From Palsa-459 sp963841965 (GTDB lineage: Bacteria > Actinomycetota > Acidimicrobiia > Acidimicrobiales > RAAP-2), in the NCBI GenBank assembly GCA_963841965.1, contig CAWJES010000004.1, forward strand, positions 314,408 to 378,407: DNA of 64,000 nt, given 5' to 3'. Position numbers and translations under genes: made by a program. The notes beneath the pieces are model-generated. The model did not search any database. It was not told the origin of the DNA and was given only the letters and a program-made list of their open reading frames with translations. This document shows positions 23,920 through 32,218 of the stretch, in pieces. The stretch's first letter is position 1; each line of letters begins with the position of its first letter.

Positions 23920-24409
23920 AGGGTCGTCGGCGCGGTGGAGCAGCGTCGCGCTTCCACACCATCACCTTGCGGCGGAAGTAGCAGACCTCCTCGCCATCCT
24001 GGTTGAACCCCTTTGTCTCGACCGTCACGATCCCTCGGTCCGGCTTCGACGAGCTCTCGACGCGATCGAGCACCCGGGTCTCCGCGTAGATCGTGTCGCC
24101 ATGGAAGGTCGGGAACTTGTGGCGCAGCGTCTCAACCTCGAGGTTCGCGATCGCAGCACCGGACACATCCGGAACGCTCATGCCGAGCACGAGCGAGTAG
24201 ACGAGGTTGCCGACGACGACATTGCGGCCATGCACGGTCTCGTGTTCCGCGAACCATGCGTTCGTGTGGAGCGGATGGTGGTTCATCGTCAGCATGCAGA
24301 ACAGGTGGTCGTCCGCCTCGGTGATCGTCTTGCCCGGCCAGTGGCGATAGACGTCACCCGGCTCGAACTCCTCGAAGCAGCGCCCGAACGGTCGATCGAA
24401 GGTGGTCAC
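23897..24409 (-). CDS. MaoC-family dehydratase, probable mesaconyl-CoA hydratase
   Basis: This 170-residue hotdog-fold hydratase has YRHWPGKTITEADDHLFCML and MNHHPLHTN, which hold the catalytic Asp and His, then ANLEVETLRHKFPTFHGDT. The sequence closely resembles the MaoC protein encoded beside the ethylmalonyl-CoA pathway genes of Streptomyces, where mesaconyl-CoA hydration is its presumed role. Methylsuccinyl-CoA dehydrogenase and malyl-CoA lyase candidates lie within 3 kb, which supports that reading. The GTG is preceded at six bases by AAGAAT. Confidence 0.8.
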   Translation of the reverse strand: MTTFDRPFGRCFEEFEPGDVYRHWPGKTITEADDHLFCMLTMNHHPLHTNAWFAEHETVHGRNVVVGNLVYSLVLGMSVPDVSGAAIANLEVETLRHKFPTFHGDTIYAETRVLDRVESSSKPDRGIVTVETKGFNQDGEEVCYFRRKVMVWKRDAAPPRRRPYGDDVWG

Positions 24410-24479
24410 CGCACCATTCTTGCCGCTCGAGGGATGGACCACATGCTGCAGCGCTGATGCGAAGCGAGCCAACCGGATG

Positions 24480-24920
24480 TCAGGACTCGGTCGCCGGCTC
24501 CTCGGCCGGCCGGGTCGCGAACGACACGGAGCCTCCCGGAAGGTTCTCGCCGTCGACGACGAAGCGCCACTTGTACCGGTTGGATGGTGCGAGCGGCAGC
24601 GGACCGAAGTTCACGGCCATCGGGAGATCGACGGGCGAACCCTCGCGCACCCCCTCGGGCTGGGGAACGGCAAAGTCGCCGCGCACCTCGACGGGTTGGG
24701 GTCCTTCGTTCGTTTCGATCTGCACCGCTTGCCCGTCGGCGTCCTCCAAGAACAGTTCCCAGTGGTGCGATCGGTTGAGCTCGTGCCAGTCGACCTCCAC
24801 CTTGACGGCGACCGCGGACGGCACCGGCATCGGGCCGGTCAGTGACCAGCCGCCGCCGAGTATGTAGAGCTTTCCGTCAGCGACCTGCGCGGCATCACAA
24901 AGGAGCATCGTCACGTTCAT
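24480..24920 (-). CDS. DUF6941-like conserved protein
   Basis: This 146-residue protein starts MNVTMLLCDAAQVADGKLYILGGGW, the pattern of a widespread actinobacterial family whose members begin with a beta-strand describing a cytosolic immunoglobulin-like fold. It is rich in beta-strands (VAVKVEVDWHELN, WRFVVDGENLPGGSVSF), lacks cysteine pairs or a signal peptide, and has no known function. It lies 70 bp upstream of the MaoC gene on the same strand. Confidence 0.65.
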   Translation of the reverse strand: MNVTMLLCDAAQVADGKLYILGGGWSLTGPMPVPSAVAVKVEVDWHELNRSHHWELFLEDADGQAVQIETNEGPQPVEVRGDFAVPQPEGVREGSPVDLPMAVNFGPLPLAPSNRYKWRFVVDGENLPGGSVSFATRPAEEPATES

Positions 24921-24926
24921 GCTTCG

Positions 24927-24932
24927 AGCCTA
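24927..24932 (-). promoter_or_regulatory. -10 hexamer for the DUF6941 gene
   Basis: TAGGCT on the minus strand is followed by CGAAGC and the ATG ending at 24918. The spacing is six bases. Confidence 0.55.
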
Positions 24933-25059
24933 TGCGTCGGGATCGGCCATCCCCGGGTCGAGCCTCGACGCACAGCCAGGCGAGCACTCTGTCACGTGCT
25001 CATCCTCCGACGTCCCGACAGCCTGCACGCCCCTTCGGCTACCTGCCGGCCAGGTTCAC

Positions 25060-25065
25060 TAGGTT
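25060..25065 (+). promoter_or_regulatory. -10 hexamer for the methylsuccinyl-CoA dehydrogenase gene
   Basis: TAGGTT followed by GGCGCA and the ATG at 25072, again a six-base gap without a ribosome binding site. Confidence 0.55.
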
Positions 25066-25071
25066 GGCGCA

Positions 25072-26679
25072 ATGACTGACTGGACCACCGACCTCGGAGC
25101 CGCGACTGCGGCGATCGACACGGCACAGGCCGTCGTCGAACGAGCGGCCCTGCACCTGCGCGACGTTGGGGGTGTCGACGCGAACCAGACCCTTGCCTAT
25201 GAGCTCGCTCACGCGGCCTCCGCGGTTGCGACAGCTCGTGCGGCCGTCGGCTACGGCCACAAGGGTGATCTCGAGGCACGGATCGCCTGCGCATTCGTGG
25301 CTGACGTGCTCGCGGACCTCGGGGCGAAGACCATCGGGCGTGAGGCGATGTGGAACGTCCGACCCGACTGGCTCGATCCCGCGCGGCCGTTCGTCGCCGC
25401 GTTCCGCGACCCCGCCTTCCTCGGCTCCCTCGCGGAGACCCCCGGACCATCGCACCTGGACGAGGACTTCACGCTCGTCGCCGACACATTCCACCGCTTC
25501 GCCACCGAGCAGGTCCGACCCCGCGCCGAGCATGTCCACCGGACGAACGCCGACATCCCCGATGCGCTGATCACCGGGCTCGCGGAGCTCGGCGGCTTCG
25601 GATTGAGTGTGCCCGAGGAGTACGGGGGTTTCGCCTCTGGCGGCGGGGACGACTACCTGGGCATGGTGGTCGCGACGGAGGAGCTGACATGGGGATCGCT
25701 CGGAATCGGCGGGTCGCTCATCACCCGTCCGGAGATCCTGACACGCGCGATCGTGAACGGGGGGACCGAAGAGCAGCGGGCCAGGTGGCTGCCGCGCCTT
25801 GCCACGGGCGAGGAGCTCGCTGCCGTCGCCGTCACAGAGCCCGACTTCGGGAGCGACGTCGCCGGCATCACGACTACGGCGACGCGCGTCGACGGCGGAT
25901 GGATCGTGAACGGCACGAAGACCTGGTGCACGTTCGCTGCACGGGCGACTGTCCTGATGCTGCTTGCGCGCACCGACCCGGACCGATCGAAGGGCCACCG
26001 CGGGCTCTCGATCCTCCTCGTGGAGAAGCCCGTTGGCGACGGGCACGGGTTCCGCTTCGATCAGGCCCCGCGCGCGGGCGGGATGGGCCCGGGCCGCCTT
26101 GAGGGCCGACCGATCGACACCATCGGGTACCGGGGCATGCACTCGTACGAGCTGAGCATCGAGAACTGGTTCGTCCCAGCCAACTGCCTGGTCGGCGAGG
26201 ATGCCGGGCTCGGCAAGGGCTTCTACCTCCAGATGGCCGGGTTCGAGAACGGCAGGATCCAGACGGCGGCGCGAGCGATCGGCATCATGCAGGCCGCCTA
26301 CGACGCGGCGCTGGACTACGCGCGCGGCCGCAGGGTCTTTGGCGAGGAGATCATCGGATACGAGTTGACGCGGGTGAAGCTCGGCCGCATGGTCGCAGTC
26401 ATCCAGAGCGCGCGCCAGTTCGCCTACGAGGTCGCGCGTCTCATGGCGCGCGGGGAGGGGTCGCTCGAGGCATCGATGGCGAAGGCATACGTCTGCCGGG
26501 CGGCCGAGTGGGTGACGCGCGAGGCGATGCAGATCCACGGAGGCATGGGCTACGCCGAGGAGTACCCGGTCAGCCGGTACTTCGTCGACGCCCGGGTCCT
26601 GTCAATCTTCGAGGGCGCCGACGAGACGCTCTGCCTGAAGGTCGTCGCGAGGAGGCTCGTCGAGCAGGCGGGCGACTAG
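25072..26679 (+). CDS. mcd: Acyl-CoA dehydrogenase with N-terminal extension, probable (2S)-methylsuccinyl-CoA dehydrogenase
   Basis: This 535-residue flavoenzyme has an extra ~140-residue helical N-terminal domain (ELAHAASAVATARAAV, GDLEARIACAFVADVL) ahead of a standard acyl-CoA dehydrogenase core. The core shows VTEPDFGSDVAGI, GTKTWCTFAARATV and MQIHGGMGYAEEYPVSRYF, with the FEGADE segment. That architecture and length are those of methylsuccinyl-CoA dehydrogenase, which makes mesaconyl-CoA in the ethylmalonyl-CoA pathway. It overlaps the convergent malyl-CoA lyase gene by four bases. Ordinary ACADs of ~380 residues lack the extension. Confidence 0.82.
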   Translation: MTDWTTDLGAATAAIDTAQAVVERAALHLRDVGGVDANQTLAYELAHAASAVATARAAVGYGHKGDLEARIACAFVADVLADLGAKTIGREAMWNVRPDWLDPARPFVAAFRDPAFLGSLAETPGPSHLDEDFTLVADTFHRFATEQVRPRAEHVHRTNADIPDALITGLAELGGFGLSVPEEYGGFASGGGDDYLGMVVATEELTWGSLGIGGSLITRPEILTRAIVNGGTEEQRARWLPRLATGEELAAVAVTEPDFGSDVAGITTTATRVDGGWIVNGTKTWCTFAARATVLMLLARTDPDRSKGHRGLSILLVEKPVGDGHGFRFDQAPRAGGMGPGRLEGRPIDTIGYRGMHSYELSIENWFVPANCLVGEDAGLGKGFYLQMAGFENGRIQTAARAIGIMQAAYDAALDYARGRRVFGEEIIGYELTRVKLGRMVAVIQSARQFAYEVARLMARGEGSLEASMAKAYVCRAAEWVTREAMQIHGGMGYAEEYPVSRYFVDARVLSIFEGADETLCLKVVARRLVEQAGD

Positions 26680-27611
26680 GCCGAGCGGCGGAGCCCCGCG
26701 CGCTCGCCGCGCGTCACGAACTTCGTCGCCATCTTCCGGCTGGCCTCGTCGATCATCTCGTCGCCGAACATGACCGCGCCCTTGCGGTCCTGTTCGGTCG
26801 CCGTCTGATACGCGTCGAGGATCGCCCAGGCCCTGTCGAACTGCTCCTGCGTGGGCGAGTACAGCTCGTTGAGCACCGCCGCCTGGTCGGGCGTGAGCGC
26901 CCACTTGCCGTCGTACCCGAGGACCCGGGTCCTCTGAGCAAACTCGCGCAGCGCGTCAAGTTCGCGGACCTTGAGGAACGGACCGTCGATCACCTGGAGG
27001 CCGTTTGCGCGGCCCGCCATCAGGATCTTGCTGAAGACGTAGTTGAAGTGGTCCCCGGGGTACTCGGGAATCGCCACGCCCCCGGTGAGCACCGGCATCT
27101 CCATCGACGCCGCGAAGTCCGCTGGTCCGAAGATGATGGTCTCGAGCCGGGGCGAGGCAGCACAGATTTCCTCGACGTTGATGAGGCCGCGCGTCGTCTC
27201 GATCTGCGCCTCGATGCCGATGTGCCCGACCGGCAGGCCCGAGTTCTTCTCCACCTGGGTGAGGAGCAGGTCCATCGCCACGACCTCGGCGGCTGATTGC
27301 ACCTTCGGGAGCATGATCTCGTCGAGACGGGGGCCGGCCTGGCCGACCACCTCGATGACGTCGCCGTAGGTCCACTCGGTGTCCCATGCGTTGATGCGCA
27401 CGCAGAGCACTCGATCGTCCCACGGCAACTCGCGGATCGCCCTTACCACCGTTGCGCGCGCAGCGACCTTCTCCAGCGCCGCGACCGAGTCCTCGAGGTC
27501 GAGGAAGCTCATGTCGGCCTCGACGGTGGGGGCCTTGGCGAGGAACTTCTCAGACGATCCGGGGGTCGACAGGCAGGACCGGCGCGGCAGGTTTCGTGAG
27601 CGCTCTGACAT
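26676..27611 (-). CDS. mcl1: HpcH/HpaI-family CoA-ester lyase, probable beta-methylmalyl/L-malyl-CoA lyase
   Basis: This 311-residue TIM-barrel lyase starts RRSCLSTPGSSEKFLAKAP, with the CoA-binding entry, and has DMSFLDLEDSVA (metal aspartate region), RVLCVRINAWDTEWTYGD, IEAQIETTRGLIN (metal-binding Glu) and IFGPADFAASM. It belongs to the CitE-like group that cleaves methylmalyl-CoA to glyoxylate and propionyl-CoA. The neighbouring mcd and MaoC genes support that pathway. CitE-like proteins with other roles exist, so the substrate is inferred. Confidence 0.85.
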   Translation of the reverse strand: MSERSRNLPRRSCLSTPGSSEKFLAKAPTVEADMSFLDLEDSVAALEKVAARATVVRAIRELPWDDRVLCVRINAWDTEWTYGDVIEVVGQAGPRLDEIMLPKVQSAAEVVAMDLLLTQVEKNSGLPVGHIGIEAQIETTRGLINVEEICAASPRLETIIFGPADFAASMEMPVLTGGVAIPEYPGDHFNYVFSKILMAGRANGLQVIDGPFLKVRELDALREFAQRTRVLGYDGKWALTPDQAAVLNELYSPTQEQFDRAWAILDAYQTATEQDRKGAVMFGDEMIDEASRKMATKFVTRGERAGLRRSA

Positions 27612-27617
27612 GGCCGA

Positions 27618-27623
27618 ATCGTA
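27618..27623 (-). promoter_or_regulatory. -10 hexamer for mcl1
   Basis: TACGAT on the minus strand, then TCGGCC, then the ATG ending at 27609, a six-base spacing. Confidence 0.55.
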
Positions 27624-27641
27624 CCAGCGGGCTTGCGCGTC

Positions 27642-28334
27642 CTACTTCCCTGCGACGTGCTCCTCGAGGAACGACACGGACCGTTGGAACATGACGAGCG
27701 CCGCAGACGCGTCGTACACCTCGGGGCGATCCTCGTTGCCGAACGCGTGCTGTGCGTCGGGATAGACGAACAGCTCCACCTGCTTGTGCAGGTCGCCGAG
27801 TGTCTTGGCGAGCGCCTCGGCCGCCTCCGGCGGGAACGACGAGTCGAGCCCGGCGCAGTGGATCTGCGTCGCCGCCGTCATGTCGGTGTAGTCGGGATGC
27901 GCCTCGGACCAGGGGTGCACCCCGTAGCAGGGGATCACCGCCGCGACCGCGTCAGGACGCTGGGCCGCGAGGACGAGGGCGAGGCCTCCGCCCATGCAGA
28001 AGCCCACGACGCCCACCTTGTCGACGCCGGTCCTCGCGCGCAGCTCGTCCACGGCACCAGAGAGCTCACCCGCCGCGGTCGAGAGCTGGAGGGCCATCAT
28101 CTCCTTCGCCGCTTCATCCGGCTCGTCGAGCGGCACCTGCCTCCCGTCGTAGAGGTCAGGTGCGAGCGCCGTGAACCCGGCTGCCGCGAACCTGTCACAC
28201 ATCGCCTCGATCTGGGGGACGAGGCCCCACCACTCCTGGATCACCACCACGCCGGGAGCGCCCGTCGGACCCTGCGCCACATAACCCGCCGCCGTGCCGC
28301 CCGCAGGCTTCTGGAATTCGATTCTTGTCCCCAT
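27642..28334 (-). CDS. Dienelactone hydrolase family protein
   Basis: This 230-residue alpha/beta hydrolase has the cysteine nucleophile of the family, C113 in GFCMGGG, the activating glutamate in QEWWGL (E34), the acid in AGLDSSF and the base in YPDAQHAFGN. Dienelactone hydrolases open lactones from chlorocatechol breakdown, but most genomic members act on unknown esters. It lies 30 bp upstream of nothing on its own strand except mcl1 beyond its own end, and it is divergent from the NlpC/P60 gene. Confidence 0.88.
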   Translation of the reverse strand: MGTRIEFQKPAGGTAAGYVAQGPTGAPGVVVIQEWWGLVPQIEAMCDRFAAAGFTALAPDLYDGRQVPLDEPDEAAKEMMALQLSTAAGELSGAVDELRARTGVDKVGVVGFCMGGGLALVLAAQRPDAVAAVIPCYGVHPWSEAHPDYTDMTAATQIHCAGLDSSFPPEAAEALAKTLGDLHKQVELFVYPDAQHAFGNEDRPEVYDASAALVMFQRSVSFLEEHVAGK

Positions 28335-28340
28335 AGGGCA

Positions 28341-28346
28341 AAACTA
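28341..28346 (-). promoter_or_regulatory. -10 hexamer for the dienelactone hydrolase gene
   Basis: TAGTTT on the minus strand is followed by TGCCCT and the ATG ending at 28332, six bases apart. Confidence 0.55.
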
Positions 28347-28390
28347 TCGCCTGTGTAGAAGCCGAGAGATATGTCCCCTGATCAGGCATC

Positions 28391-28440
28391 ACACCGGGGT
28401 AAATGCGATTCTTACTCGCATTGCGTTGCTCTCGGGGTGT
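28391..28440 (+). promoter_or_regulatory. Nested inverted repeat upstream of the NlpC/P60 gene
   Basis: An inner perfect 7-bp inverted repeat, AATGCGA (28402-28408) and TCGCATT (28416-28422), with a 7-base loop, sits inside an outer pair ACACC (28391-28395) and GGTGT (28436-28440). It ends 24 bases before the GTG at 28465. It could be an operator or a structured 5' leader. It does not show the conserved blocks I know for the c-di-AMP riboswitch that often precedes NlpC/P60 genes. Confidence 0.4.
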
Positions 28441-28464
28441 CCCATCGGTAAGACTGGACGAGTT

Positions 28465-29580
28465 GTGACCGACGTCGAGCGCTTGAAGCGCCCATCGACG
28501 CCGCGACCGATCGGGAGCGTTCAGCGACTCCGGTGGGTGGTGGCACCCGCGCTGGCCCTTGCCGCAGTGTGTTCTTACGCTGTGCTGGGTTCGGCCAGCC
28601 TCGCGTCGGCTGGCAACCTCGCCTCGGACAAGGCCCAGGCAGCATCCCTCTACGCGCAGCTCCAGACCAAGGGTGGTCAGATCTCCGCTCTCGGCCAGCA
28701 GTGGGATGCAGACCAGCAGCGGGTCAACCAGCTCGCGACGCAGGTCACCCAGACCCGTGAGGCCATCGCGCAGGATCGCTCCAAGGTCTCCTCGGACCGT
28801 TCCGTGCTGCAGGCCGAGGCAATCAACGCGTACGTCAACAGCTCGGCCGTCGCATCGACCAACCCCCTGTTCGCGACCAATGCCAACCAGCTCGGCGCCA
28901 CCAGCGTCTACAACCAGGTCGCCGAGGGCAACCTCTCGGGGTCGGTCGCCTCGCTCACCAACGCCCAGCAGACGCTCGCCGCCGATCAGAACCAGCTGCG
29001 CCAGGCGCTGACCTCGGAGCAGCAGACGACAGCTGCCGCGCAGGCCGCGTACAACGAGGCGGTCTCCGAGCAGCACCAGCTCAACACGGAGCTGGCCCAG
29101 GCGAACGCCCAGGTGCACACCGACCTCGTCCAGGTCCAGGCAGCGGCCACGGTGGCGGCCACCGCGACTTTCACCCAGACCCTTCGCAACCCGCCGGTCA
29201 ACCAGTCCTTCCCCGCGCCCCCTCCCGACTCGAGGGCGAGCATCGCCGTCGACTTTGCGCTCGGGATGCTCGGTGTCCCGTACGTCTGGGGCGGGGCGTC
29301 GCGTTCCGGAGTCGACTGCTCCGGCCTCGTCATGCTGGCGTGGGGTGCCGCGGGCGTGAGCCTCCCGCACTATTCGGGCGCTCAGATGGCGGACTCCACT
29401 CCCGTCCCCGTGGCCGACCTGCAGCCGGGCGACCTCCTCTTCTACGGTCCCGGCGGCGACGAGCACGTCGCGATGTACATCGGCAACGGCGAGATGATCG
29501 AGGCGCCGTACACCGGCGAGCACGTGTGGATCACTCCGGTGCGACTCGGCGCGGGATTCGCCGGGGCCGGCCGACCCTGA
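28465..29580 (+). CDS. Secreted NlpC/P60 peptidoglycan endopeptidase with coiled-coil
   Basis: This 371-residue protein resembles RipA-type D,L-endopeptidases. A signal-anchor helix (~23-45) is followed by a long coiled-coil (~52-235, many Gln/Ala heptads), a Pro-rich hinge and the NlpC/P60 domain (~258-371). The catalytic cysteine is C285 in VDCSGLVM and the histidine is H334 in DEHVAMYIG. The coiled-coil usually autoinhibits or targets the enzyme to divisome partners. The GTG at 28465 is the only start that leaves the signal helix near the N-terminus. lgt follows after nine bases. Confidence 0.9.
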   Translation: MTDVERLKRPSTPRPIGSVQRLRWVVAPALALAAVCSYAVLGSASLASAGNLASDKAQAASLYAQLQTKGGQISALGQQWDADQQRVNQLATQVTQTREAIAQDRSKVSSDRSVLQAEAINAYVNSSAVASTNPLFATNANQLGATSVYNQVAEGNLSGSVASLTNAQQTLAADQNQLRQALTSEQQTTAAAQAAYNEAVSEQHQLNTELAQANAQVHTDLVQVQAAATVAATATFTQTLRNPPVNQSFPAPPPDSRASIAVDFALGMLGVPYVWGGASRSGVDCSGLVMLAWGAAGVSLPHYSGAQMADSTPVPVADLQPGDLLFYGPGGDEHVAMYIGNGEMIEAPYTGEHVWITPVRLGAGFAGAGRP

Positions 29581-29589
29581 TCCCGGGCC

Positions 29590-30432
29590 ATGCGCCCGAT
29601 TCCGACATCCTTCAACATCGGTCCGCTCACGCTTCACACGTACGGGATCGGCCTCGCCCTGTCCTTCTACGTCGCCTGGCTGTATCTCGTCAGGAGGACG
29701 CGCGAGCACGGGTACCCCACTGACTGGCTGGTCGGACTCGGCGTCATCGTCGCGATCAGCGCGGTCGTCGGCGCGCGGCTACTCCACATCCTCACCAATC
29801 TCTCCGCCTACCGGGCGGATCCCCTGCAGGTCTTCGCGATCTGGCACGGTGGGCTCAGCTCCTTCGGCGGACTGCTCCTCGCGGTGCCGGCCGCACTGTG
29901 GTGGGCGCACCGCAAATGCCCGGAGGTGGGCGTTCTCGAGGGCCTCGACATCGCGATGCCGGCGCTGGCAGCGGGATGGTGCCTGGGCCGGTTGCTCGGT
30001 CCGCAGCTCATGGTGGCGGGCGGCGGTCACGCAACCACGCAGTGGTTCGGGATGTACTACGCGGGTCAGGTTGGCCGCCGCATCCCCGTCCCCATCATCC
30101 AGTCGATCGAAGACGGCCTGCTGTTGCTGGTCCTCGTGCTGCTCGATCGTCGGCTCCAGCGCGTGGCCGCCGAGCGTCCCGGAGTCACACCGCCGGTCGG
30201 AGCAATCACGGCGGTTGCCATGGTGGTCTGGGGAATCGACCGTGCCCTCGACGAGCGACTCTGGCTCGGCGAGGACGGACACTTCGGCTCGCTGCTCGTC
30301 CAGTACGCCGGGGTCGCCCTCGCCGTCGGCGGCATCTGGCTCGGCATCGTCGTGATCCGCAGATGGCGCGCGTTCCTCGCGAAGCCGGCGCCAGAAGGGA
30401 TCCCAGGCTCCCCGCAACTCAACGACGCGTGA
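29590..30432 (+). CDS. lgt: Prolipoprotein diacylglyceryl transferase, divergent
   Basis: Lgt transfers diacylglycerol to the lipobox cysteine of prolipoproteins in the membrane. The 280-residue protein has about seven transmembrane helices, the N-terminal HTYGIGLALSFYVAW and the conserved HGGLSSFGG motif. The arginine motif, normally GRxGNxxN, reads GRLLGPQLM here, so the usual asparagine is missing. The later QLYE-like motif is replaced by IPVPIIQSIEDG. It may be a divergent Lgt or a paralogue with changed activity. It is probably co-transcribed with the NlpC/P60 gene. Confidence 0.75.
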   Translation: MRPIPTSFNIGPLTLHTYGIGLALSFYVAWLYLVRRTREHGYPTDWLVGLGVIVAISAVVGARLLHILTNLSAYRADPLQVFAIWHGGLSSFGGLLLAVPAALWWAHRKCPEVGVLEGLDIAMPALAAGWCLGRLLGPQLMVAGGGHATTQWFGMYYAGQVGRRIPVPIIQSIEDGLLLLVLVLLDRRLQRVAAERPGVTPPVGAITAVAMVVWGIDRALDERLWLGEDGHFGSLLVQYAGVALAVGGIWLGIVVIRRWRAFLAKPAPEGIPGSPQLNDA

Positions 30433-30469
30433 ACCGGGCCGCAGATGAGGCCGTGAGAGGATCGCGGCC

Positions 30470-32092
30470 GTGACTGCCGAGGCACCGTCCCAGATGGACA
30501 CCGCTCGCACGTCGGTCCATCGTCCCTCCCTCGGGTGGGTTCGGCGACACGAAGGGTGGCTCCTGGCTGCGATCGTCGCCGTCGGATCGATCGCGCGCAT
30601 CGGTGGCCTGTCGTCAGGGACCTTGTACCGGGACGATGCGTGGGTCGCGCTCACTTCCCGCGTGCCGCTCGCGACCGCCGCTCGCATGGTCGTCACGACG
30701 CCCGGATTTGTGCTCGCCGAGCGCATCTTCATCGGCTGGTTCCCGCACACGCTGTGGATCGGCCAGCTGCCCACGCTCATCGCATCGATTGCCGGCATCG
30801 TGGCGGTCGAGCGGCTTGCCCGATGGTGGGGGCTCTCCGCCCCCGCCGGTCTCGTCGCCGCCGGGATCGTGGCCGCGTCGTTCAGCGACATCCAGTACGC
30901 GACCAGGATCAAGCCGTACGCGTTCGACCTGCTTGGGGCCTGCCTGATCCTCTGGCTCGCCGAGAAGGTCAGGCGGGACGGCCCGCGCGTGGCGCCCTGG
31001 CTCGCGGCGTCATCGATAGCCGTCTGCTGCTTCTCGATGACCCCGATCCCACTGGTCGTCGCCGTCTGGGTGGTGCTCGCAGCCGACGCCATGGTCCACA
31101 GGCGTCTGACGGTCAGGCTGGCCGTGTCGGGGATCGTCACTGCTCTAGGACTCCTCTCGCTGTGGCTCGCCGTGAGGGGGGACATCTCTCCCAGACTGCG
31201 CCACAGCTGGGTCGGGAACTACCTGGTCGTGACATCCCCAAGCGGGTTCGTCCACACGGTCCGCTCAATCACCAACGGGTTCATCCATGGCATCGGCACC
31301 ACGACGCCGGCGCTCGGTGTCCCGGGCCTGGGATCGCTGGACCGAGTCGGGCTCGTCCTCCTTGCGATCATCGGACTCGCGTCCTGGCGACGCCAGCTGC
31401 TCGGCATCTGCGCAATCGCCTCGGCGGCGCTCTTCTCGATCCCGTCGCTGGTACCGCTGGGCACGGGAAGAACGGACGCCTACCTGTATCCGGCGCTCGC
31501 AATGCTCGTGGCGGAGGGTTCGACGATCACGTGGCACCTGCTGCGCCGAACGGGTCGGCTTCTCCCCACCGTCGCTCTCGCGATGTCGCTCGCCTTCGCG
31601 GGCCTCGTCGCCGCTGATCGCGTCATCCATCGACCCGCCTATCCCGGTGGGAACCTCGACCGGGTGGCATTCGTCGTGAACACGGCAGCGGAGCGCGGCG
31701 CGACGATCATCATCGGCGGGACCGCACGCTGGCCGTGGAGCTACTACGAGCTTCGCCACGTCACGATCGACTTCTCGGATCTGTACAACAACGGCTACAC
31801 CGTGCGCAGCGACCGGGCGAACGTCCTCATCATCCCGGGTACCCCGATCGAGGGCGGTTATGCCAGCTCGGTCGCGATCGCTGCCGGGATCGCCCGTCGC
31901 CGGTGTGCCGAGGTCGTGTACGTCGAAGCCGACGATTGGCCCACCATGCCAATGAGCCTGCTCCGGGCATTGGTGGCGGGAGGCAACACCCTGGCCCGCG
32001 GTCCGGTATCCGTCGCCGGCTACCGGTACTGGGTGCTGAAGCCCGCCCCAACCTGCGTCGCGCCTGGCGCGTCGACACCTTCGAATCCCTGA
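30470..32092 (+). CDS. Polytopic GT-C-type glycosyltransferase-like membrane protein
   Basis: This 540-residue protein has roughly ten transmembrane helices between residues 30 and 390 and a soluble C-terminal domain of ~140 residues. The first extracytoplasmic loop carries YRDDAWVAL, the acidic pair that serves as catalytic base in GT-C glycosyltransferases of the PMT/ArnT/RgtA type, and IKPYAFDL follows in a second loop. It probably uses a polyprenyl-phosphate sugar donor. The acceptor is unknown. It lies 37 bp downstream of lgt, possibly in the same transcript. Confidence 0.75.
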   Translation: MTAEAPSQMDTARTSVHRPSLGWVRRHEGWLLAAIVAVGSIARIGGLSSGTLYRDDAWVALTSRVPLATAARMVVTTPGFVLAERIFIGWFPHTLWIGQLPTLIASIAGIVAVERLARWWGLSAPAGLVAAGIVAASFSDIQYATRIKPYAFDLLGACLILWLAEKVRRDGPRVAPWLAASSIAVCCFSMTPIPLVVAVWVVLAADAMVHRRLTVRLAVSGIVTALGLLSLWLAVRGDISPRLRHSWVGNYLVVTSPSGFVHTVRSITNGFIHGIGTTTPALGVPGLGSLDRVGLVLLAIIGLASWRRQLLGICAIASAALFSIPSLVPLGTGRTDAYLYPALAMLVAEGSTITWHLLRRTGRLLPTVALAMSLAFAGLVAADRVIHRPAYPGGNLDRVAFVVNTAAERGATIIIGGTARWPWSYYELRHVTIDFSDLYNNGYTVRSDRANVLIIPGTPIEGGYASSVAIAAGIARRRCAEVVYVEADDWPTMPMSLLRALVAGGNTLARGPVSVAGYRYWVLKPAPTCVAPGASTPSNP

Positions 32093-32218
32093 ACCCGCTG
32101 ACCGAGGCCAGCGCACCTGCGCGTGCGCGCGTGCCCGATGGCTCGCTCTCGCGGGGCAGCCAGCAGCGCACGACTGGTACGGTGCAACGCGAGGTACGTC
32201 TGAAGGGATCTTGCAGAC

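Noticed and set aside
28320..28464. c-di-AMP (ydaO-type) riboswitch ahead of the NlpC/P60 gene
   Set aside because: An inverted repeat is present, but the conserved blocks I know for that riboswitch cannot be found.
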